Source: Planctomycetota bacterium (GTDB taxonomy: Bacteria > Planctomycetota > JAPUJT01). From it: 64,000 nucleotides of DNA. Made by a program: the position numbers and the translations under genes. This document shows, piece after piece, positions 1 through 8,451 of the stretch (the first letter of the stretch is position 1; each line of letters begins with the position of its first letter). The notes beneath the pieces were generated by a model, which saw nothing but the letters and a program-made list of their open reading frames with translations, ran no database searches and had not been told where the DNA came from. The stretch is from positions 48,121 through 112,120 of the forward strand of contig JAPUJT010000033.1 of NCBI GenBank assembly GCA_027296055.1. Direction: 5' to 3'.

Positions 1-1
1 G

Positions 2-844
2 CTGGGTCAGCGGAGGGAAGCGATCGAGCTGCTCGCGCAGGCGGCCTTGGCCGAGGATCTCACCGCGGGGCAGCGCCAGGGCCTGTTCGATCAGATGGCG
101 GGATACAGGGCGGCTCTCGCGGAGGAGGAGCCGGAAGAGGCCATGATACCTCGACTCTACCAGCCGCCGGACATCGACGGTGAGCTGAGGGACTGGTATT
201 CCGATGCGGCTCGCGTCGATTTGAATAGTCCGGCGAACATCTCCAAGATCCTCGGATCGGGCCCCGGGGGGGTTCCCTGGGAGGGTCGTGAGGACCTCTC
301 GGGAACGCTGTACATGGGCTGGGACAACAAGAACTTCTACTTCCTCATCGATGTAAACGACACTGTTCTTCGACCCTACGAGGGCGGTGACGAGGTAAAG
401 GAATGGAAGGGAGACTGCCTGCTGATCGCGATCGACACCCGGAACGATCAGGGGTACAAGCCCCGCGGCGACGACTTTCTCGTGACCCTGGCCCTGCGGG
501 CCCCGGGTGATGACGACGAGGATGAGGAGGAGCGGGAGCGGAACAAGCCCAAGGGGAAGTACTTCGTGAAGCGCAAGGACGACAACAGCGGCCTCGTGTA
601 CGAGGCGGCGATCCCGTGGGAGGTGTTCCGCGACTACGGTGTGGCGAACCTGGATCCGGAAAAGGGGCCCGAGCCGGGGTTCCGGTTCGGCTTCAATCCA
701 GTCCTGACCGACGACGATGGAAATGGCAGGGCGAGGAAGACGCTCTCCTGGACGCCCGGAATCCGGATCAAGGGATTGAGGGGACAGCTCTACGATCCCG
801 GCGAGATTGTGCCGAAGTACTACGGCAAGGTCATCCTGAAATAG
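2..844 (+). CDS. CBM9-like domain protein, C-terminal part (5' truncated by window edge)
   Basis: The reading frame is open from the first bases of the window, so the protein starts upstream; a TTG at 47 is only an internal codon. The first roughly 35 visible residues are helical and resemble the end of a TPR region (GQRREAIELLAQAAL). From about residue 50 it matches the type-9 carbohydrate-binding/DOMON-like beta-sandwich pattern: an 'IDGELRDWYSDA' opening, 'LYMGWDNKNFYFLIDVND' in the middle and 'GDCLLIAIDTRND' after it. An acidic stretch (DDDEDEEERER) interrupts the domain. Such domains bind sugars or haem in exported proteins, often at the end of larger proteins. It stops 14 bases before the nucleotidyltransferase. 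Family call is good; the function of the whole protein cannot be told. Confidence 0.75.
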   Translation: MGQRREAIELLAQAALAEDLTAGQRQGLFDQMAGYRAALAEEEPEEAMIPRLYQPPDIDGELRDWYSDAARVDLNSPANISKILGSGPGGVPWEGREDLSGTLYMGWDNKNFYFLIDVNDTVLRPYEGGDEVKEWKGDCLLIAIDTRNDQGYKPRGDDFLVTLALRAPGDDDEDEEERERNKPKGKYFVKRKDDNSGLVYEAAIPWEVFRDYGVANLDPEKGPEPGFRFGFNPVLTDDDGNGRARKTLSWTPGIRIKGLRGQLYDPGEIVPKYYGKVILK

Positions 845-858
845 ACACCGAGGAATCC

Positions 859-1800
859 GTGTCCGAGTTGCAAGGCGTGATCCTGGCAGCGGGCCGTGGG
901 ACGCGAATGCATCCCATCAGCCCTCGATTTCCCAAGCCCATCCTGCCCATCGGAAACCGGCCACTGGTGACGCTCCAGGCGGAGGCGATGCGAGATGTCG
1001 GTATCACCGAACTGACCGTGGTGATAGGACATCTCGGTCATGAGATCGTCCGCGAGCTCGGCGATGGTAGCGATCTCGGTCTGCGGATCCGCTACGCCGA
1101 GCAGCAGGAGACCCTCGGGATCGCTCACGCGGTAGGCATGCTGGAGGAGCAGATCCGAGGACCCTTCCTCCTCTTCCTCGGAGATATCTATTTCGAGTTC
1201 ATGCAACCAGGCTCGCTCTCCGAGATGATCGAGGAATTCCGGGCCGAGGAGTACAACGCCGTGCTGGCCGTCAAGGAGGAGGAAGCCCCGGAGGCGGTTC
1301 GCAAGAACTTTGCCGTGATCGAGGACGATGAAGGGCGCGTCTGCAGAGTGATCGAGAAACCGCGTTACGCCGAGAGTCGGATCAAGGGGTGCGGGATCTA
1401 CCTGTTCGACTTGCACATTTTTGATGCGATCCGTAGGACGCCCCGGACGGCTCAGCGGGATGAGTACGAGATCACCGACTCCATCCAGATCCTGATCGAT
1501 TACGGTCGAGATGTTCGGGCGCGGAGAATCCTGTCCGAGGATAGAAACCTCTCGGTGCCGGCCGATCTGCTCGAATCCAATCTCCTGGCGGTTCGACGCT
1601 CCGGTGCCGAGTCGATCCTCGGGGTCGACGTGAAACTGCACCCGGGGGCCCGCGTCCTGCGGAGCGTCATCGGGGACGGCGCCGTCGTGAAGGGCCCCAT
1701 ATCGATCACGGATTCGCTGGTGTTCGCCGGTGCGGAGGTGCCAGACAGCAAAGACATCCATCGATCCATCGTGACCCCACAGACCCACATCCGCTGCTGA
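859..1800 (+). CDS. Sugar-phosphate nucleotidyltransferase (RmlA/GlmU-N-like)
   Basis: Transfers a nucleotidyl group to a sugar-1-phosphate to make an activated NDP-sugar. The GTG at 859 is chosen because GAGGAA lies just upstream and the Rossmann signature starts at once: LAAGRGTRM, then FPKPILPIGNRP (the phosphate-binding Lys motif). The usual GDN/GD metal motif appears as 'FLGDIYFEF', and 'VIEKPRY' is the sugar-binding EKP motif. About 313 aa, with a short C-terminal left-handed beta-helix tail (ILGVDVKLHPGARV, SVIGDGAVVKGPI) as in the long RmlA/GlmU types. It precedes wecE and probably supplies its NDP-sugar pathway. Exact sugar and nucleotide cannot be told. The frame stays open upstream of GTG 859, but that part overlaps the preceding gene and has no domain. 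Confidence 0.85.
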   Translation: MSELQGVILAAGRGTRMHPISPRFPKPILPIGNRPLVTLQAEAMRDVGITELTVVIGHLGHEIVRELGDGSDLGLRIRYAEQQETLGIAHAVGMLEEQIRGPFLLFLGDIYFEFMQPGSLSEMIEEFRAEEYNAVLAVKEEEAPEAVRKNFAVIEDDEGRVCRVIEKPRYAESRIKGCGIYLFDLHIFDAIRRTPRTAQRDEYEITDSIQILIDYGRDVRARRILSEDRNLSVPADLLESNLLAVRRSGAESILGVDVKLHPGARVLRSVIGDGAVVKGPISITDSLVFAGAEVPDSKDIHRSIVTPQTHIRC

Positions 1801-1853
1801 AATTCATGACGCGCACCAATTACCAATTGCTCAATCCGTGCGCGTCATGAATT
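1801..1853. repeat. Perfect 16-bp intergenic palindrome, copy 1
   Basis: Left arm AATTCATGACGCGCAC (1801-1816) and right arm GTGCGCGTCATGAATT (1838-1853) are perfect reverse complements around a 21-nt loop. The loop holds its own small hairpin (CAATT 1817-1821 against AATTG 1825-1829). It starts right after the TGA of the nucleotidyltransferase and ends 8 bases before the AGGAGG of wecE. No T-run follows, so it is not a classical intrinsic terminator. A second, diverged copy lies at 53081-53137. Confidence 0.85.
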
Positions 1854-1879
1854 GAATCGCAGGAGGAAGCGTGTGAAAA

Positions 1880-3034
1880 ATGTCGGCTAGACGGAAACCG
1901 AGGCCGGTCCGGTTCCACCGGAGTCTGCACAGCAGAGAAGAGGCCGAGGCGGTTGCCCGCGTCCTCCGGTCCGGTCGAACGGGCGGCGGAGGCAAGGTAT
2001 CCCGCCGGGTAGAAAGCGTGATCCGACGCTGGACGGGGGGCGCCCGGGTGCTCCTGACCCCGTCCGGCTCGGCCGCCCTGGAGATGGCGTTCCAGGCGCT
2101 GCGCCTCCGTCCTGGCGACGAAGTGATCCTCCCATCCTTCGCCTTCGTTTCCGCGGCGAACGCCATCCTTCGCGCAGGTGGCCGACCTGTGTTCGCCGAA
2201 GTCGAGGAGGAGTCGCTGAACCTCTCGCCTGATGACGTTCGGCGGCGGCTGAGCGCCCGGACGAGAGCCGTCCTGCCGGTCCATTACGGAGGCCGCCCGT
2301 GCCGGATGGATGAGTTCCTTGCGATGGGGCGGCAGAAAGGCGTGGCGATCGTCGAGGACGCGGCCCACGCCTACGGCGGCCGGTGGCAGGGCAAACCGCT
2401 GGGCGGCATCGGCGACTTCGGGGTCTATTCGTTTCACGAGACCAAGAGCTTTTCATGTGGCGAAGGCGGGGCCCTCACGATCCGCTCGAAGAAGCTCGTG
2501 CAGCGAGCGGAAGTGATACAGGAAAAGGGAACGGACCGGACGAAGTTTCTGCGAGGGGACGTCGGCCAGTATGTGTGGAGAGAAGTCGGATCGTCGTATC
2601 TCCTCGGAGATGTGCTCGCCGCAATACTGGAGATCCAGATCCGGGACGTCCAGCCGCAGATCGCCAGGAGAAGGCGCTGGTGGCAGATGTATCGGGATGA
2701 GCTCCTGCCACTCGCCGAGTCTGGACGGATCGTCCTGCCGCTCCCTCTGGACGAGGACCGTTCCGCGTGTCACATTTTCCATCTGCAGGTCCGGCCCGTA
2801 CGGGACCGGAATCGTGTCCTCCGGGCCCTGAGCCGGGCCGGGATCGAATCGAGCTTCCACTTCGTTCCGCTCCATTCGTCCCCGTTCGGGAGGCGCGTCC
2901 TGGGAACGCGACGGGGAGACCTGCCCATCACCGAGAGGGTAGCCCGCTCCCTGATCCGGCTCCCTCTCCATCCGCTCTTACGGGAGAGCGAAGTGAAACG
3001 GACGATCCGGGCGGTGAGAAAGGCGGTCGGTTAG
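1880..3034 (+). CDS. wecE: dTDP-4-amino-4,6-dideoxygalactose transaminase (WecE/RffA type)
   Basis: PLP-dependent sugar aminotransferase of the DegT/DnrJ/EryC1/StrS family, making a 4-amino-4,6-dideoxy-NDP-hexose for surface glycan. About 384 aa, full length. Visible motifs: TPSGSAALEMA (cofactor phosphate), VEDAAHAYGG with the PLP-contacting Asp160, and SFHETKSFSCGEGG with the Schiff-base Lys189. The WecE-specific stretches 'EKGTDRTKFLRG' and 'WREVGSSYL' separate it from general DegT enzymes. The ATG at 1880 follows AGGAGG at 1861-1866; the GTGs at 1871 and 1873 run into stops. It is 3 bases from the next gene, so they are probably co-transcribed. Its substrate would come from the nucleotidyltransferase just upstream plus a dehydratase not seen here. 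Confidence 0.88.
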   Translation: MSARRKPRPVRFHRSLHSREEAEAVARVLRSGRTGGGGKVSRRVESVIRRWTGGARVLLTPSGSAALEMAFQALRLRPGDEVILPSFAFVSAANAILRAGGRPVFAEVEEESLNLSPDDVRRRLSARTRAVLPVHYGGRPCRMDEFLAMGRQKGVAIVEDAAHAYGGRWQGKPLGGIGDFGVYSFHETKSFSCGEGGALTIRSKKLVQRAEVIQEKGTDRTKFLRGDVGQYVWREVGSSYLLGDVLAAILEIQIRDVQPQIARRRRWWQMYRDELLPLAESGRIVLPLPLDEDRSACHIFHLQVRPVRDRNRVLRALSRAGIESSFHFVPLHSSPFGRRVLGTRRGDLPITERVARSLIRLPLHPLLRESEVKRTIRAVRKAVG

Positions 3035-3037
3035 GCG

Positions 3038-3850
3038 ATGACAGGGACGAGCGAGCTGAGCCTGATTCTCCCCTGCTACAACGAGGCGGGAATCCTCGAG
3101 CAGAGCGTCCAGGAGATCCTGTCCACGCTCGACTCGGCGGCCATCCGACACGAGATCCTGTTCGTGGACGATGCCAGCCGGGACGGGACGACGCAGGTCA
3201 TCCGTCGAATCCTCCGGGCGAATCCGGAGCGATCGATGCGTCTCATCACCCATTCCGTCAACCGGGGCCGTGGAAGGTGTGTCACGGAGGGGATCCGGTC
3301 CGCGGTGGCGCCCCTCGTCGGATTCCTGGACGTGGACCTCGAGACCCATTGCCGCCACATCCCTCGGGCCATGGACCGGCTGCGAGAAGGCGCGGATCTG
3401 GTCGTCGCGTCCCGGCGGCCGCGGGTGGACTGGAAGAGCCTTCACCGGCAGGTCCTGAGCCGGGGCTACAATCGCCTGGTTCGATCCCTCCTCCGCCTCC
3501 CCTACTGCGACACGGAGGCGGGCTTCAAGTTCTTCCGGCGAGATCGGATTCTCCCCATTCTGGGGCAGATCGAGGCGTCGGGATGGTTCTGGGACACGGA
3601 GGTGGTGGCCCTCTGTCATCACGCCGATTTCAGGATCGAGGAGATGGCCTGCCCCTTCGTCCGCAGATCGGATCACCCGTCCACGGTTCGACCGGTACGA
3701 GACAGCCTCGCCTACCTGCGAAGCCTCATCCGGTTCCGTCGGCGACTGTGGAGAGAGGCGGTCGAAGCGGCCGCAGGTGCCACGAGCGCACCTGTTTCGC
3801 TCGTCTGGGGCCGGCCCGGCTGGAGCCAAGACGACATGAGGACATCATGA
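3038..3850 (+). CDS. Family 2 glycosyltransferase (polyprenyl-phosphate mannose synthase-like)
   Basis: Cytoplasmic GT-A glycosyltransferase that moves a sugar from an NDP donor, probably to a polyprenyl phosphate. 270 aa with no membrane segment, so it is like the soluble DPM1 type. Motifs: 'LSLILPCYNEAG' at the N terminus, 'FVDDASRDGT' (nucleotide Asp pair), 'NRGRGRCVTEGI' and the metal-binding 'FLDVDLET' as the DXD region. The acceptor-side 'DTEAGFKFFRRD' matches the DTqcGfKlF motif of polyprenol-phosphate mannosyltransferases, which strengthens that assignment. Starts 3 bases after wecE and overlaps the acyltransferase start by 4 bases (ATGA). Confidence 0.85.
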   Translation: MTGTSELSLILPCYNEAGILEQSVQEILSTLDSAAIRHEILFVDDASRDGTTQVIRRILRANPERSMRLITHSVNRGRGRCVTEGIRSAVAPLVGFLDVDLETHCRHIPRAMDRLREGADLVVASRRPRVDWKSLHRQVLSRGYNRLVRSLLRLPYCDTEAGFKFFRRDRILPILGQIEASGWFWDTEVVALCHHADFRIEEMACPFVRRSDHPSTVRPVRDSLAYLRSLIRFRRRLWREAVEAAAGATSAPVSLVWGRPGWSQDDMRTS

Positions 3851-4398
3851 AGGCGGTCCGAGAGGTTGGTTGGCGCCGGGTGCTCCTCCGTGTGTGGTGG
3901 GCGGGTGTCATCGGCGTCTTTCGCCTCCTCCCCACTCCACCCCTGCGCAAGGCCTGGATGAAGATCTTCGGCGCTCGCCTCGGGCGGAATACGATTGTCG
4001 AGAGAGTCCGGTTTCTCAACGCGGATCGAGGAGGATTCGCCTCCCTCAGCACGGGGGATTCCGTCTTCCTCGGAGATGACGTCTTGATCGATCTGGCCCG
4101 CGGCGTCGTGATCGGGGATCATGTGACCATCGCCGCACGGGCCAATCTGATCACGCACCTGAACGTAGGGTATTCTGACCATCCCTTGCAGGGAGCGTTT
4201 CCCGCCCGGGAGCAGCCCGTCGTCATCGGGACCGGGTCGTTCATCGGGATCGGCTCGACGATCCTCCCCGGCGTCAAGATCGGGGAGGAGTCGTTCGTGG
4301 CGGCTGGCGCCGTCGTCGACAAGGACGTCCCGCCTCGTCGGCTGGTGGCGGGGGTCCCGGCCAAGGTCATCCGAGAGATCGAGCTATTGCCGGAATAG
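3847..4398 (+). CDS. Hexapeptide-repeat O-acyltransferase (maltose/WcaF acetyltransferase-like)
   Basis: 183 aa. An N-terminal hydrophobic amphipathic stretch (residues about 8-35) is followed by a left-handed beta-helix of hexapeptide repeats: 'VFLGDDVLIDLARGVVIGDHVTIAARANLITH', then 'VVIGTGSFIGIGSTILPGVKIGEESFVAAGAVV' and the closing 'AGVPAKVIRE'. This is the usual pattern of acetyl-CoA dependent O-acetyltransferases that decorate sugars. The ATG at 3847 overlaps the stop of the glycosyltransferase (ATGA), so translation is likely coupled. Context suggests acetylation of the glycan built by its neighbours; the acceptor is unknown. Confidence 0.85.
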   Translation: MKAVREVGWRRVLLRVWWAGVIGVFRLLPTPPLRKAWMKIFGARLGRNTIVERVRFLNADRGGFASLSTGDSVFLGDDVLIDLARGVVIGDHVTIAARANLITHLNVGYSDHPLQGAFPAREQPVVIGTGSFIGIGSTILPGVKIGEESFVAAGAVVDKDVPPRRLVAGVPAKVIREIELLPE

Positions 4399-4462
4399 GC
4401 CCGCGGTGGCTCGAAGATGAAGGGGTCCCCGGGCAGTCCATTCGTAACAAGGACCGTGGTGT

Positions 4463-4882
4463 ATGCGCAGAGGTGTTCCACCTGTCGAGAGGTTCCGGGC
4501 GGCGGCGTGGGCCTTCTTCATCTACGGACTCGTCGATTGGTCCTGGGCGATGCGTCGGGGGAGCCTCCAGATCGAAGGCCAGACGGGGGCATTCTGGTAC
4601 GGGGTCGGGGGGCTCATCCTGGTCGGCGTCCCCTGGGTCCTCGCCGGCGGCACTCAGGGAAGAGGGTATCTCTGGATCTCCCGGATCGTTCCCCTGTTCG
4701 TGGTCTTGCGGATGATCGATCTCGCCCGGGCAATCGTCACTCAGGAGTCCGAGGAGATCCCCGTCCCGATCATCGGGCACCTGTCGACCGGACTCGCCGC
4801 ACAGATCCTTCTTGGATTGGCAGCCATCGCCCTCTTTTTTATCGTCCGGGCCGCCTGGTTCACCAACCCGGAAGAGTATTGA
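4463..4882 (+). CDS. Small four-helix integral membrane protein, unknown
   Basis: 139 aa, not recognised. Hydrophobic segments at about residues 12-30, 45-62, 70-90 and 108-132 predict four membrane helices with short loops. It lies on the same strand as the glycan genes, 64 bases after the acyltransferase, and may belong to that unit. No catalytic motif is visible. It ends 5 bases before the convergent arcC stop. Confidence 0.65.
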   Translation: MRRGVPPVERFRAAAWAFFIYGLVDWSWAMRRGSLQIEGQTGAFWYGVGGLILVGVPWVLAGGTQGRGYLWISRIVPLFVVLRMIDLARAIVTQESEEIPVPIIGHLSTGLAAQILLGLAAIALFFIVRAAWFTNPEEY

Positions 4883-4887
4883 TTGCC

Positions 4888-5832
4888 TCAGTGCCGGATG
4901 CGGGTGCCGGCCCTTCCTGCCAGGGCCTCCTGCAGATCCTCCGCCCTGGTGATGATCGACAGTCCTCGGCGGCCGGAGAGGTAGTTGAGCGCAGCCTCGA
5001 CCTTCGGAAGCATGCTTCCCGCCTGAAAATGCCCCTGGCGGATATACCGCCGAAGGACCCTCGGCTGGATCTCTCCGATCGGCCTCTCGTCGGGCTTGCC
5101 GTAATTCAGGGAGGCGTGAGGGACGCGTGTGAGAATGATGAAGATATCCGCCTTGATCTGGCTGGCAAGGAGAGCGGAGGCCAGGTCCTTGTCGATGACG
5201 GCCTCCACACCGACATAGTCCCCTGACTCGGATCTCCGGATGGGTATCCCCCCTCCCCCCAGGGCGATCACGACGTGACCGACGACGGCGAGCCTTCGAA
5301 TCATCTTGCTCTGGATGATCCGCTCCGGTTTCGGGGACGGCACGACGCGCCGGTATCCCCGTCCCGCGTCCTCGACCATCGCCCAGCCCCTCTCGACTTG
5401 AAGGGCATCCGCCTTATCCTTCTCGAAGAAGGGTCCGATCGGCTTCGTCGGATTCTGGAAGGCGGGGTCGTCCCGACCGACAATCACCTGCGTGATCATC
5501 GTCACGACATAACGTTCCACGCTGTTTCGCCTCAGCTCGTTCAGCAGCGCTTGCTGGAGTATGTATCCCATCGTCCCCTCGGTGGAGCCGACGCAGACGT
5601 CGAGGGGCGCAGGCGGGATCTGGTCCCTCAGAAGCTCGTTCCTGAGCAGGACGCGACCGACCTGGGGACCGTTTCCGTGGGTGATGACAATCGGGTCTCC
5701 TGTCGCGATCAGAGGGAGGAGCTGCTCGCAGGTCCGCTTCGCGATCGCCTCCTGCTCCTCGACGGTCCCTTTTCCTCCCTCGGGGAAGAGGGCGTTTCCG
5801 CCGAGGGCCACGAGTATGATGCGTCGCTTCAC
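4888..5832 (-). CDS. arcC: Carbamate kinase
   Basis: Catalyses carbamoyl phosphate + ADP to ATP + carbamate, in the cytoplasm. 314 aa, typical length. Amino acid kinase fold signatures: 'LVALGGNALF' at the N terminus, 'VITHGNGPQVG', 'CVGSTEGTMGY', 'VVPSPKP' and 'IALGGGGIPI', followed by 'AVIDKDLASALLA', all characteristic of ArcC. Starts at GTG 5832. The usual partners, arginine deiminase (arcA) and ornithine carbamoyltransferase (arcB), are not next to it; upstream on the same strand lies a PtsN-like gene at 97 bases. It may work in purine/allantoin breakdown or run as a stand-alone enzyme. Confidence 0.93.
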   Translation of the reverse strand: MKRRIILVALGGNALFPEGGKGTVEEQEAIAKRTCEQLLPLIATGDPIVITHGNGPQVGRVLLRNELLRDQIPPAPLDVCVGSTEGTMGYILQQALLNELRRNSVERYVVTMITQVIVGRDDPAFQNPTKPIGPFFEKDKADALQVERGWAMVEDAGRGYRRVVPSPKPERIIQSKMIRRLAVVGHVVIALGGGGIPIRRSESGDYVGVEAVIDKDLASALLASQIKADIFIILTRVPHASLNYGKPDERPIGEIQPRVLRRYIRQGHFQAGSMLPKVEAALNYLSGRRGLSIITRAEDLQEALAGRAGTRIRH

Positions 5833-5929
5833 GAGCCGCTATCCTCTGCGATGAGCTGGGTCGGAAATCTGCGGGGAGTGTGGGTTGGGCATCGACGGCC
5901 GGGGGGAACTTCCGTTATCTGAGCGCGAT

Positions 5930-6445
5930 TCAGGCGCCCGCTGGCGCCGAGCTTTCGATCTCCCTGAGCTTCTCGAGGACCTCTCCCTTCGAGCTGGCAC
6001 CGCAGAGATCGTCGGCGAGACCCGGATTTCTCGCCATGCGGGCGATATGGGCCAGGCCCTGCAGGTGGAAGGCGATATCGTCCGGTCGAACGACGAGAAG
6101 GAAGACGACCCGGACGGGCTGGCCGTCGATGGCCTCGAAATCCACGTCGTCGTTCAGGATGAAGAGGAACATCCTCGATCGATCCAGACCCTCCAGGGTG
6201 ACGTGCGGGACCGCCACGCGATTCCCTATGCCGGTGCTCATCACTCCCTCGCGGTGCTTCAGCTTTTGCAGAATTTCTTCGGCCGGCGCTGCCGAGTGCG
6301 TCTCGGATACGAGACCGGCCATCCGCTCCATCAGCGCATCTTTGTCCTCGACGCCGAGGTCGAGATAGATGGCCGCCTCGTCCAGCACATCGATCAGATT
6401 GAGCTTTGTCACAGGTGAGGACCCCCCGGGCATCGATTCTTGCAC
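5930..6445 (-). CDS. PTS EIIA domain protein (fructose/nitrogen type, PtsN-like)
   Basis: Phosphocarrier domain of the phosphotransferase system. 'GIGNRVAVPHVTLEGL' carries the active-site histidine in its usual setting (GiG..vAiPH), and 'FLFILNDDVDFEAIDGQPVRVVFLLVVRPDD' is the core beta-sheet typical of PtsN and FruA EIIA. About 171 aa from GTG 6445; ATG 6433 and GTG 6412 (VTKLNLIDVLDE, the usual EIIA beginning) are alternative starts. No EI, HPr or transporter is seen here, so a regulatory role like EIIA-Ntr is more likely than sugar transport. It sits 40 bases after the TMTC-like gene and 97 before arcC. Confidence 0.85.
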   Translation of the reverse strand: MQESMPGGSSPVTKLNLIDVLDEAAIYLDLGVEDKDALMERMAGLVSETHSAAPAEEILQKLKHREGVMSTGIGNRVAVPHVTLEGLDRSRMFLFILNDDVDFEAIDGQPVRVVFLLVVRPDDIAFHLQGLAHIARMARNPGLADDLCGASSKGEVLEKLREIESSAPAGA

Positions 6446-6485
6446 CCGGAACCTAGGATAGCGAAAGTTGGCCCCCGGTCAATGC

Positions 6486-8378
6486 CTAGTCGAAGCGGCC
6501 CGCAGCGAGACGATTCCGCATCTCCAGGAGTACCGTCGCTTCGGGCCTGCCCTCCCCCTGCCAGGATCGAAGCATCGTGTCGATCGTCGCCAGGTTGGCC
6601 GGATTCTCGATGATCAAGTCCTGGAAGGCCCGCCTGGCCAGATCGTGTCGGCCTTCGAGAAGGTAGGCCTCTCCCAGGATTCGCGCCAGGAATGGATACG
6701 TCGGGTTTCGGGACCGTGCCTTCTCGAGGAATGGAATCGCCTCACCCGGCTTCCCGAGGGCGAGCCGGACCTCCCCTTCAGCGATCCAGATGCGGGCGGC
6801 GTCGGGTCCCGCCTCCCATCCCTCCCCCGCGATCCGGCGCGCCTCATCCAGCCAGGTCTTCGGTGTGTCCTCACGTCCCAGGGCGGCCTCCAGCCTGGCC
6901 AGCTCGAGGAGAGGCGAGAGCCAACCCGGGCGAAGGGATCGCGCTTCAACGAGAAAAATTCGAGCGTCGCCGTGGCCTCCCATTCGCCTCAGAAGTGCGC
7001 CCGCCTTCCAGGCGGCGCTGACGAAGTAATTGTGACCCTGGTTCCCCGAGGCCTCGCAGATCCGTCGGACCTCCATCTGGATCGCCAGGGCATCCGCCCA
7101 CCTTCCGTCCCTCTCGAGGAACATCGCCAGGTTGTTCCGGGCGAGGATGCTGTCCGGCACCTTGCGAATCTGTGCCCTCCAGAGGACCTCGGGGCTGTCC
7201 CATTGCAACGCCCGGCTCACCGTGCCTGCGGCGAAGAGAGAGGCGATGACTACGAGACCGATGACGGTCGGGCGATAGAGGCTCGACGATCGGGAGAGTC
7301 GGGCCAGGGGGACGACGAGGAGGAAGGAGATGCCCACGGATGGGACATAGAGGTATCGGTCGGCGAGGTAGTGTCCATACGGAACCAGAGCAAGCGTAGG
7401 CAGCAGAGAGGCGAAGGTCCAGATCAGCGCGAACATGGCCCTGGGTCGGCGGGCGAGAAACGCGACGATTCCGAGGAGTGCGAGGTTCCCCGCGACGAGC
7501 GCCGTGGTGCTCATCACCACTCCCGGGCGAGGGTAGAAAAGGGCCAGATTCACGGGCAAGACGAAGAGACGAGCGTACGCCGGTCCGATGGATACGACGG
7601 CGCGAACGACATCATCTCCACCCCCGAAGGCCCCCACCGGGAAGCTCTGATTCCTCTGGGCTATCAACATCCCGAGTCCGGCCACGCCTGCGGCGATGAC
7701 GAACGGGGCGACCCGTAGCAGGGACTTCCTCCAATCGATCCGCGCCAGGCAGAGATCATAAGCGATCATGCCTAACGGCAGGAACAAGACGGAGGCCTTG
7801 GAGAGGAGGGCGAGAACGAAGGCGAGAAAGGAGAGGGCGGGGAGTGCGGCCCTTGCGCCCGGACGCCGAGACAGCACATGGAGCTGGAACGAGATCAGGA
7901 CGAAGAAGAGGGAGAGGAGGTCCTTCCTCTGCGAGAGCCAGGCGACGCTTTCGACGTGAGTGGGATGAACGGCGAAGATCAGCGCCCCGAGGAAGGCCGC
8001 ATTCCGAGATCCAAGCATGCAGGTAAACAGGAGATACGCGAGAATAACGTTCGCCGCGTGAAGCAGGACGTTGTCCAGGTGGAGGAGGCCAGGTCGCCAC
8101 CGTCCGCCGATCTGAAATTCGATCGCGTAGGAGAGCATGTGGATCGGGTGATAGGCCCCGAAGTGGGGCCGCGAGAAGTATCCGACCAGACTGGAAGGCG
8201 AGAGGGATCGGAGATCGAGATTTCGTGTGATGAATCGACTGTCGTCCAGATTGATGAACCCGTCATCGAGGGTCGAGGCGAAGCATGCAGCGGTGACGCC
8301 CACCAGGAGAGTCAGAGCCAGTCCGTGTTTCCTCCGGGCTGCAGCCCACGGGCTCGAGCCCTTCTCCACGACCGTCAT
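6486..8378 (-). CDS. TMTC/GT105-like membrane O-mannosyltransferase with TPR tail
   Basis: 630 aa integral membrane protein. The first ~400 residues hold about ten hydrophobic helices and the hallmarks of bacterial TMTC relatives: 'FINLDDSRFITRN' with an acidic pair in the first large loop, 'YHPIHMLSY', 'HLDNVLLHAANVILAYLLF' and 'AVHPTHVESVAWLSQRKDLLS'. In the animal TMTC family (GT105) these belong to a GT-C fold that transfers mannose to protein Ser/Thr. Residues about 400-630 form TPR-like helical repeats. Acceptor and donor in this organism are unknown; bacterial members are poorly characterised. Starts at ATG 8378, divergent from the AAA+ regulator, with 73 bases between. Confidence 0.72.
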   Translation of the reverse strand: MTVVEKGSSPWAAARRKHGLALTLLVGVTAACFASTLDDGFINLDDSRFITRNLDLRSLSPSSLVGYFSRPHFGAYHPIHMLSYAIEFQIGGRWRPGLLHLDNVLLHAANVILAYLLFTCMLGSRNAAFLGALIFAVHPTHVESVAWLSQRKDLLSLFFVLISFQLHVLSRRPGARAALPALSFLAFVLALLSKASVLFLPLGMIAYDLCLARIDWRKSLLRVAPFVIAAGVAGLGMLIAQRNQSFPVGAFGGGDDVVRAVVSIGPAYARLFVLPVNLALFYPRPGVVMSTTALVAGNLALLGIVAFLARRPRAMFALIWTFASLLPTLALVPYGHYLADRYLYVPSVGISFLLVVPLARLSRSSSLYRPTVIGLVVIASLFAAGTVSRALQWDSPEVLWRAQIRKVPDSILARNNLAMFLERDGRWADALAIQMEVRRICEASGNQGHNYFVSAAWKAGALLRRMGGHGDARIFLVEARSLRPGWLSPLLELARLEAALGREDTPKTWLDEARRIAGEGWEAGPDAARIWIAEGEVRLALGKPGEAIPFLEKARSRNPTYPFLARILGEAYLLEGRHDLARRAFQDLIIENPANLATIDTMLRSWQGEGRPEATVLLEMRNRLAAGRFD

Positions 8379-8451
8379 TCAATCGCCCCTTGCTGGCCTC
8401 TATCCTCAATGATAAGCTAAGTTACGAAGACTACGGACCACGGGGGGGGCG

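Noticed and set aside
616..858. Extended N terminus of the nucleotidyltransferase
   Set aside because: Overlaps the CBM9-like gene in another frame, no domain there; GAGGAA-GTG at 859 fits better.
4888..5832. Arginine deiminase operon
   Set aside because: Only arcC is present; no arcA, arcB or transporter in the flanks.
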